The notes beneath the pieces are model-generated. The model searched no databases. It saw only the letters and a program-made list of their open reading frames with translations, and was not told the DNA's origin. Made by a program: the position numbers and the translations under genes. From the NCBI GenBank assembly GCA_949281375.1, contig CASDLT010000020.1:1-59341 (forward strand): 59,341 nt of DNA, given 5' to 3'. Below, one piece after another: positions 54,711 to 59,341 of this stretch. How positions within the stretch are numbered: position 1 is the first letter of the stretch; every line of letters starts with the position of its first letter. This DNA comes from an uncultured Nitrosomonas sp. GTDB taxonomy: Bacteria; Pseudomonadota; Gammaproteobacteria; Burkholderiales; Nitrosomonadaceae.

Positions 54711-55472
54711 ATGGACGAGATCACTCTGTTTGGATTAAAAATCCAGAATGTAAAATTATCAGATGCCAGTATCAGAATTGTTCGTGAAGCTAATTCAAGT
54801 GCGCGACGCAAAATCTATTTCGTTAATGCTCATTGTGTTAATGTCGCTGCTATGAATGCAAATTATCTTTCGGTGTTACATGACGCTGACTTATTATTCG
54901 CTGATGGCATTGGTATGCGATTGGCAGCTCGATGGGCGGGTCTGACTATAATTGATAATGTTAATGGAACAGATTTATTCCCGGTAATCTGTCGTGATGC
55001 TGCAATGGCCGGTGTCAAGATAGCTTTGTTGGGTGCCCGCCCGGGAATTGCTCTACGTTGTGCTGAGAATATGAAATCTCAGTATTCAGGATTAAATATT
55101 GTTTGGATTCATGATGGTTATTTTAAGCCAGATAGGGAAGCAGATATTATTGCTGCCATTAATGATAGTGGAGCGCAAATTCTTTTTGTTGCTATGGGAG
55201 TGCCGATGCAAGAGCTTTGGGTTGACCGTCATGCGGACGGTTTAAAGGTTCCCATTTTGCTGGGAGTAGGGGCTCTGTTTGATTTTTACTCCGGTGCAGT
55301 ACCCCGTGCGCCATTATGGATGCGTCAATGGGGGTTGGAATGGTTATATCGCTTAATGCTAGAACCGAAGAGATTATTTAGGCGTTACGTTTTAGGGAAT
55401 CCAAAATTTATCTTCCGAGCATTGGGGAGACGTTTAATGGGAAAAGAAGCTCTGCAAAAAAAACCGCTATAA
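54711..55472 (+). CDS. WecG/TagA/CpsF-family glycosyltransferase
   Basis: A 253-residue GT26 enzyme, usually adding ManNAc(A) or a related sugar to the polyprenyl-PP-GlcNAc primer. Motifs include FVNAHCVNVAAMNANYLSVL, LLFADGIGMRLAARWAG, NGTDLFPVICRDAAMAGVKIALLGARPGIA, and AQILFVAMGVPMQELWVDRH. GVGALFDFYSGAVPRAPLWMRQWGLEWLYRL is the highly conserved C-terminal block. This fits the presence of a WecA-like initiating enzyme at 16174: WecA makes the primer and this enzyme adds the second sugar. Confidence 0.93.
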   Translation: MDEITLFGLKIQNVKLSDASIRIVREANSSARRKIYFVNAHCVNVAAMNANYLSVLHDADLLFADGIGMRLAARWAGLTIIDNVNGTDLFPVICRDAAMAGVKIALLGARPGIALRCAENMKSQYSGLNIVWIHDGYFKPDREADIIAAINDSGAQILFVAMGVPMQELWVDRHADGLKVPILLGVGALFDFYSGAVPRAPLWMRQWGLEWLYRLMLEPKRLFRRYVLGNPKFIFRALGRRLMGKEALQKKPL

Positions 55473-55564
55473 AAAGCTTATCTGAGCAAAGATGTTTAGA
55501 TATTTTCATATAGATAAATCGTTAAATTTATCTTGGTTTGAGTCAAACAAGTTTAATCATATAA

Positions 55565-56494
55565 ATGAAAGAATTATCCCCTCCTAATTTAGCCAATTTC
55601 ATTATTGCAGGCACGGAAAAGGCAGGCACAACCTCAGTGTTCACTTATTTGAGCGCTCATCCATCAGTATGCGGTTCCGTTGTTAAAGAAACAGATTTTT
55701 TTCGAAACTCATATACAGGTAATCATCAAAAAGATATTGATAAATATGCCACTTTTTTTGAGCGATGTACTCCCATTTCTCGGATTGTTATGGAAGCTTC
55801 GCCCGGCTATCTGGGTAGCGCAGAACAGGTGGCAATTCGTATTCATGAATTAATTCCTCATACTAAGCTGTTATTCATTTTAAGAAATCCTATAGACCGA
55901 CTATATTCTTCATTTAATTTTCACATTGGGAAGCTCAATCTTGATAAGAATTTAAGTTTTGAAGATTATGTCAGCAAATGTATTGCCTATGACTGCGGTC
56001 AAAAAACGCCTGCCGAATTAGGGATTGGAGAATGGTATTTGAAGGTTATCAGTTTCGGTCGTTACGCTCATTTTCTCAAATATTTCTATCAACAATTTCC
56101 TGAACACCAAATCAAGGTGATGTTCTTTGAAAATTTGAATCAAGATGTAGCAGGGTTTATGTATGAATTATGTCAATTTCTAGAAATATCGCCTGATCCG
56201 TATAAAAATTATGATTTCAAGAAAATTAATGTAACCTATGAAAGCAAAATAAAGTGGTTGCATAAACTTGCTATGTTTATTAATGCGAGGTCTGAAAAAG
56301 TTTTGCGACAACGACCCAAGTTAAAACAACACATTGTGAATCTTTACAAAACGATTAATCAAGAAAGAGAAGGTTACGATAACATTCCCCCTGAAAGCTA
56401 TATTCGTTTAGCGCATTATTACGAGCCGAGTATTGATGAATTACGTAAATTAATTGGTCCTCATCAATTACCTTGGAATCTTGAAATCAAGTGA
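55565..56494 (+). CDS. Sulfotransferase, heparan-sulfate-type (third of three)
   Basis: A 309-residue sulfotransferase nearest to the NDST/heparan-type group. FIIAGTEKAGTTSVFTYLSAHPSV (about 12-35) is the phosphosulfate loop, KETDFFRN follows, and LLFILRNPIDRLYSSFNFHIG (about 98-118) is the 3'-phosphate site. Later, YAHFLKYFYQQFPEHQIKVMFFENL matches the same group. It differs from the two sulfotransferases at 47478 and 48466 and so probably modifies another position or sugar. No PAPS synthesis genes occur in the window; they would have to be elsewhere. Confidence 0.9.
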   Translation: MKELSPPNLANFIIAGTEKAGTTSVFTYLSAHPSVCGSVVKETDFFRNSYTGNHQKDIDKYATFFERCTPISRIVMEASPGYLGSAEQVAIRIHELIPHTKLLFILRNPIDRLYSSFNFHIGKLNLDKNLSFEDYVSKCIAYDCGQKTPAELGIGEWYLKVISFGRYAHFLKYFYQQFPEHQIKVMFFENLNQDVAGFMYELCQFLEISPDPYKNYDFKKINVTYESKIKWLHKLAMFINARSEKVLRQRPKLKQHIVNLYKTINQEREGYDNIPPESYIRLAHYYEPSIDELRKLIGPHQLPWNLEIK

Positions 56495-56805
56495 CTGTTA
56501 AGAGAATTACTTTTTAATTGTCTTATGTACGAATTTGAACAGATCGTTAGCGGTTTATTCAGCAGGTAAAACTTCCTATATTGCTGCATAATGACAATAA
56601 ACGTCATATTGTGCATCGTTACTCATATTGACATTCGAATAATCTCCTCATTTTTATGCCAATTCCTGGCTTTGCTAGCAAAATGGAAATATGGCTTATC
56701 AAAGCAAGCAACATCCACTTAAATTCTGAGTGCTTAGTTGATAACCTGAATTTATTATCTAGCAAATTCAATAAGTAATTAAGCTTATGGTTATAATTTT
56801 TTGTA
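56495..56805. other. Upstream region of the riboswitch-controlled gene
   Basis: About 310 AT-rich bases without a gene. It contains one clear dyad at 56587-56613 (listed separately) and leads into the sigma-54 promoter candidate. A 74-residue minus-strand frame at 56619-56843 has no recognisable domain and overlaps these control elements. Confidence 0.5.
56587..56613. promoter_or_regulatory. Dyad that could bind a sigma-54 activator
   Basis: ATGAC (56591-56595) and GTCAT (56603-56607) form an inverted repeat, flanked by TGCA on both outer sides, about 210 bases before the -24/-12 promoter. Distance and symmetry fit an upstream activating sequence for an enhancer-binding protein such as a PrsR/NtrC-type regulator. 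No such regulator is encoded in the window, so this remains inference. Confidence 0.3.
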
Positions 56806-56822
56806 TTGGCATATTTCATGCT
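56806..56822 (+). promoter_or_regulatory. Sigma-54 (-24/-12) promoter candidate
   Basis: TTGGCATATTTCATGCT matches the RpoN consensus TTGGCAC-N5-TTGCT, with GG and GC exactly ten bases apart. Six of seven -24 positions and four of five -12 positions agree. The predicted transcription start is about 56832-56834, only a base or two before the first pairing strand of the c-di-GMP aptamer, as expected if the aptamer opens the mRNA. Confidence 0.65.
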
Positions 56823-56834
56823 CCGCTTATAGTG

Positions 56835-56935
56835 CAGTTTCAATAAGGCAAACTCTGTGAAAGCAGAGGACGCAAAGTCACTGGTCTAATGGGATAAAAA
56901 CCCTATGATGGCAGGACTGCCAGATGACGCAACTG
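56835..56935 (+). promoter_or_regulatory. Cyclic di-GMP-I (GEMM) riboswitch
   Basis: The signature GGCAAACT, a first hairpin CTCTGT-GAAA-GCAGAG with a GAAA tetraloop, GGACGCAAAGTCAC, TGGTCTAATGGG, and the second arm ATGGCAGGACTGCCAG are all present in the order and spacing of GEMM-I aptamers. CAGTT (56835-56839) can pair with AACTG (56931-56935) to close the basal helix. The conserved A before the GCAAAG segment and the tetraloop/receptor pair are as in known c-di-GMP-I riboswitches. The controlled gene starts 94 bases after the aptamer. Confidence 0.92.
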
Positions 56936-56995
56936 GTTTTACAAGGTTTGCACTTCAAGAGCATTCGCAAATTTCTTTAATGCGTATCTATGCAG

Positions 56996-57023
56996 TTCCG
57001 TCCTTTACACTTATAAGGAGGAA
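56996..57023 (+). promoter_or_regulatory. Shine-Dalgarno-masking hairpin (expression platform)
   Basis: TTCC (56996-56999), a bulged G, then TCCTT (57001-57005) can pair with AAGGA (57015-57019) and GGAA (57020-57023) over a nine-base loop. This would hide the entire AAGGAGG ribosome site of the gene at 57030. The 5' arm overlaps a second CAGTT (56993-56997) that could instead pair with the aptamer's AACTG, giving two mutually exclusive folds. Confidence 0.5.
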
Positions 57024-57029
57024 TTAAAA

Positions 57030-58286
57030 ATGAGTACTAAAAATTTAGCTGTAAATAGCACAGTATTACTGTCACACACTTCACAGAATTATAAAAGAGA
57101 TAGAGTATTAAATACTAAAAGTGATATTACACAGCCTAATATATTTCATAAATATACTGAAAAATATAATAATAGTAGACAAAAAATCATAATCTTAAAT
57201 ATATTTTTGTTTACAATTGGAATCGGAATTCTGTCAATACAGCAATCAATAGCACAAGTAACAGGACCTGGTGTTAAATGGCACCCTGGCCACTACTATG
57301 AATTGGTAGGTCAAGGTAATAAAGGGGATTCGTGGTATCTAAACAATGTATACAATGAACTTCAACAAACACCCGCTTTGAAAGGTGTGGTGATTAGATT
57401 TCGCTGGGGTGAACTTGAAACATCTACTCCCAATGTTTATGATTTTTCCGCTGTTGCTGATCGACTTTCTGAACTCTCAAGCTTAAAAAAAAGACTCATC
57501 GTTCTTATCGAAACGAAATCCAATACTCCGGATGTAGAAAATACCCTTGTACCAAGTTATGCAAAATCGGCTATTTATGAGGGGGCAATTTATCCTTATG
57601 ATGCTAGCGATAGTAGAAGCGGGTATGGCACCAAATTGTGGAACGCCAATGTACGCTGGCGGTTGACTAGATTAGTCAGAGAATTGGGAAAGCAATTTAA
57701 TTCACATCCTTATTTTGAAGGGATAGGTTTCTCGGAAAGTGCTACTGGGAAACCAGCTACACCGCTTACTTCTGCACAAGTGGATAGTTTTTACGCTAAT
57801 CTTCTGACACTAAATAAAGAGTTGAAAACTAGTTTTCCAAATAGTTTGACGTTTCAGTACTTGAACTATCCTCGAAAGATACTGGGTTCATTTATTGATA
57901 TTTTTAAACAAAAAGGAATTGCATTAGGAAACCCTGATGTGTTTCTTGATGATCCAGGTTTGAGTTTTCCAGGGACAAAATACTCTCCTCCAGGAGTTTA
58001 TACTTATTATCCTAAGCTTTCTGGAACAATACCTTTGGTGGTTCAAGTAGAAAATGCTAATTATTTAAATACTCGACATGATAATACCGGATATCAACCA
58101 ACAGTAGGGGAATTGTTTGCTTTTGCTAAAGACAATCTTGATGTGAATTATCTTTTCTGGACAAGAACCCCAGGATTCTATACTAAAGTATTAGAGTTGC
58201 TTAATTATAATAGTCAGAGAATTAGTAATACTGGCGGATTAAGATTTGCTTGCCCCACTACTTATTCATCTTGTCTAGAAAATTAA
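57030..58286 (+). CDS. Secreted TIM-barrel, glycoside-hydrolase-like protein under c-di-GMP riboswitch control
   Basis: A 418-residue protein of no firmly recognised family. AAGGAGG lies eight bases before the ATG. The first ~52 residues are polar, then a hydrophobic segment (about 53-75, KIIILNIFLFTIGIGILSI) ending SIAQV suggests an unusually long signal peptide or a signal anchor. The exported part begins GPGVKWHPGHYYELVGQG. VVIRFRWGELETSTPNVYDFSAVADRL is the pattern of beta-galactosidase/GH5-GH42-like barrels, and YFEGIGFSESATG may carry a catalytic Glu. Later FQYLNYPRKIL and FLDDPGLSFPG fit barrel strands. It likely cuts or binds the locus's own polysaccharide. No PEP-CTERM tail is present. 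Confidence 0.7.
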   Translation: MSTKNLAVNSTVLLSHTSQNYKRDRVLNTKSDITQPNIFHKYTEKYNNSRQKIIILNIFLFTIGIGILSIQQSIAQVTGPGVKWHPGHYYELVGQGNKGDSWYLNNVYNELQQTPALKGVVIRFRWGELETSTPNVYDFSAVADRLSELSSLKKRLIVLIETKSNTPDVENTLVPSYAKSAIYEGAIYPYDASDSRSGYGTKLWNANVRWRLTRLVRELGKQFNSHPYFEGIGFSESATGKPATPLTSAQVDSFYANLLTLNKELKTSFPNSLTFQYLNYPRKILGSFIDIFKQKGIALGNPDVFLDDPGLSFPGTKYSPPGVYTYYPKLSGTIPLVVQVENANYLNTRHDNTGYQPTVGELFAFAKDNLDVNYLFWTRTPGFYTKVLELLNYNSQRISNTGGLRFACPTTYSSCLEN

Positions 58287-58304
58287 ATAATAGCTTGCTT
58301 CAAT

Positions 58305-58340
58305 AAAGCACAGGTTGATTAAAGCGATAACCTGTGCTTT
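58305..58340 (+). terminator. Strong hairpin after the hydrolase-like gene
   Basis: AAAGCACAGGTT (58305-58316) and AACCTGTGCTTT (58329-58340) form a perfect 12-bp stem with a 12-base loop, 19 bases after the TAA. A proper T-run is missing apart from the terminal TTT, so it may end or stabilise the transcript. Confidence 0.55.
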
Positions 58341-58398
58341 GCTATAATGCCAATGTAGTGAGAGTTATTGTTATATATAGAAGTGCCTCATGTGGTTG

Positions 58399-58425
58399 GA
58401 GACCTTTGCAAAATGCCATAATTTT
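58399..58425. repeat. Solitary IS5-type terminal inverted repeat
   Basis: GAGACCTTTGCAAAATGCC followed by ATAATTTT closely matches the end of the IS5-type element at 58759 (GAGACTTTTGCAAAATAGC then GTAAATTTT) in the same orientation, 360 bases away. No transposase belongs to it. It may be a leftover end of an earlier copy or a tiny non-autonomous element. Confidence 0.6.
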
Positions 58426-58496
58426 CTCATCTTAGTATAATTCTGGATTAAATATTAAGAGACTGATTATTATTTAGTAATTCTCGCGATGGTAAG

Positions 58497-58758
58497 GTAA
58501 TCCTCCCATTTTTAACAGGAGTTTGCAGTAGAGGGTTTTAGTTTAAAAGCTTCTGCCAACTTCATGGCTGGCGTTATACCTCCAAGCGCCATGCTCGGAC
58601 GTTCATTATTGTAAATCCATAACCATTGTGTCGCAGTAAGCTGTGCCTCTTCAATGGTTGCAAAGTCTTCATCTCCATCCATTCATGCCGAACAGTTCTG
58701 TTATAACGTTCTACATAAGCATTCTGTTTTGGCTTTCCTGGCTGAATGTAATCAAGCT
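58497..58758 (-). pseudogene. IS3-family transposase OrfB, C-terminal remnant
   Basis: On the minus strand LDYIQPGKPKQNAYVERYNRTVRHEW is the conserved end of the IS3-family integrase core, with the catalytic Glu in AYVERYNRT. After a one-base frameshift the typical tail continues (FATIEEAQLTATQWLWIYNNERP then SMALGGITPAMKLAEAFKLKP), ending at a TAA near 58515. The element's end sequence (AAAATGGGAGGATTACC read on this strand) lies at about 58497. The 5' part was cut off by the IS5-type insertion at 58759. Confidence 0.85.
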
Positions 58759-59341
58759 GAGACTTTTGCAAAATAGCGTAAATTTTTTTGGAGCGTAATT
58801 CCCCGATTTATTTGTAAGTTACCGGGGATTTTTTGGTCAATTTTCTCCACACGAACAAGAAATATCCCTCAAAACCGGCTATTTCCGGTTGAGAGGATGC
58901 AATATCCTTATGTTTGCGTAATTATTCGACGATCCGCAAAGAGTCTGGGGAGTCTTTTCAAGTTATACGCCATCGCCAACAGCATGCGCCAAGCCAGGCC
59001 GCGGTAACGCAGAATTTTGGCATTGAACCAGCGTACCTGGCTGCCGAAGGTGCGCTCTACGACATAACGGGCTTTCGCGATGAGATTGTTGCGTTGCAGG
59101 TGCCGTCGCGTCAATGGGCCATTCTTTGCAGCCTTATCCTGAATGCCGTTTTTAATACCGCGCGACTTCAAAGCATCGCGATGTTTTTGGCTGCAATACA
59201 CCTTGTCAGCGTGAACACGAACACCTGGCTGGATACCGGCTTTATCCAGCAGGTCCAATAGCGGCCTACTGTCATGGCAGTTTGCAGCAGTGGTGGTTAC
59301 CGCCATGACCAATCCGCTGCTATCGACTACTGTATGCTGCT
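58759..59341 (-). mobile_element. IS5-family insertion sequence (partial, runs off the window)
   Basis: The element begins with the terminal repeat GAGACTTTTGCAAAATAGC at 58759. About 150 non-coding bases follow, then the 3' end of its transposase gene, open to the right edge. It interrupts the IS3-family remnant, so it arrived later. The other end lies outside the window. Confidence 0.85.
58908..59341 (-). CDS. IS5-family transposase (C-terminal part)
   Basis: About 144 codons are open through the right edge. The frame reads HTVVDSSGLVMAVTTTAANCHDSRPL, then VHADKVYCSQKHRDALKSRGI with the second catalytic Asp, and LIAKARYVVERTFGSQVRWF with the Y-(2)-R/E motif and catalytic Glu. It ends with YRGLAWRMLLAMAYNLKRLPRLF, typical of IS5 (DDE_Tnp_1) proteins. 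No stop or frameshift occurs in the visible part, so the element may still be functional. A TTG-initiated shorter frame at 59312 is not the true start. Confidence 0.9.
   Translation of the reverse strand, partial: QHTVVDSSGLVMAVTTTAANCHDSRPLLDLLDKAGIQPGVRVHADKVYCSQKHRDALKSRGIKNGIQDKAAKNGPLTRRHLQRNNLIAKARYVVERTFGSQVRWFNAKILRYRGLAWRMLLAMAYNLKRLPRLFADRRIITQT

Overview
The window looks like a chromosomal segment of a betaproteobacterium, most likely a Nitrosomonas-type ammonia oxidiser or a close relative. This rests on the EpsD/E/F/G plus exosortase-B gene set, the trxA-rho-rpmE order, the ampG-xthA/pyrE neighbourhood and the moderate, AT-leaning base composition. No marker gene such as amo or hao is present, so the genus is inference.

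Layout. Positions 1-154 hold the tail of an outer-membrane alginate-export-type porin. Positions 271-17844 are mostly housekeeping: photolyase and an epimerase, zapE, ampG, xthA, pyrE, a methyltransferase, the peptidoglycan pair mepK-like/ldtD and aminopeptidase apeB. Within this stretch lies a large decayed LamG/cadherin-type surface-protein gene (2680-5399). At its end are two polysaccharide genes, an XrtA-type deacetylase and a long WecA-like phosphoglycosyl transferase. Positions 17918-25731 (minus strand) form an apparent three-gene operon: a secreted tail-collar protein, a Sel1-repeat protein and a 2013-residue protein with ten ~123-residue tandem repeats, an RTX block and DUF4214-like C-terminal regions. 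Next come a coupled pair of membrane GTPases, a DUF3750 protein, an Fbp-type ferric iron ABC transporter, trxA-rho-rpmE, a cupin, a short-chain dehydrogenase and a zinc alcohol dehydrogenase.

Positions 38967-58286 are an exopolysaccharide locus: epsD, epsE, epsF, epsG, exosortase B and epsI, then a Wzy-like polymerase, three sulfotransferases, two GT4 glycosyltransferases, a Wzx flippase, a hexapeptide acetyltransferase and a WecG/TagA glycosyltransferase. Three sulfotransferases suggest a sulfated polymer. Two badly decayed IS5-type transposase relics flank the first two sulfotransferase genes. The right edge is an IS5-type element that has inserted into an IS3-family remnant.

The most striking region is 56587-58286. 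A good sigma-54 (-24/-12) promoter candidate is followed within about 10-15 bases by a clear cyclic di-GMP-I (GEMM) riboswitch, then by a hairpin that can mask the whole Shine-Dalgarno sequence of a gene for a secreted TIM-barrel, glycoside-hydrolase-like protein. This suggests that the last gene of the EPS locus is controlled both by RpoN and by c-di-GMP, presumably to remodel or release the matrix.
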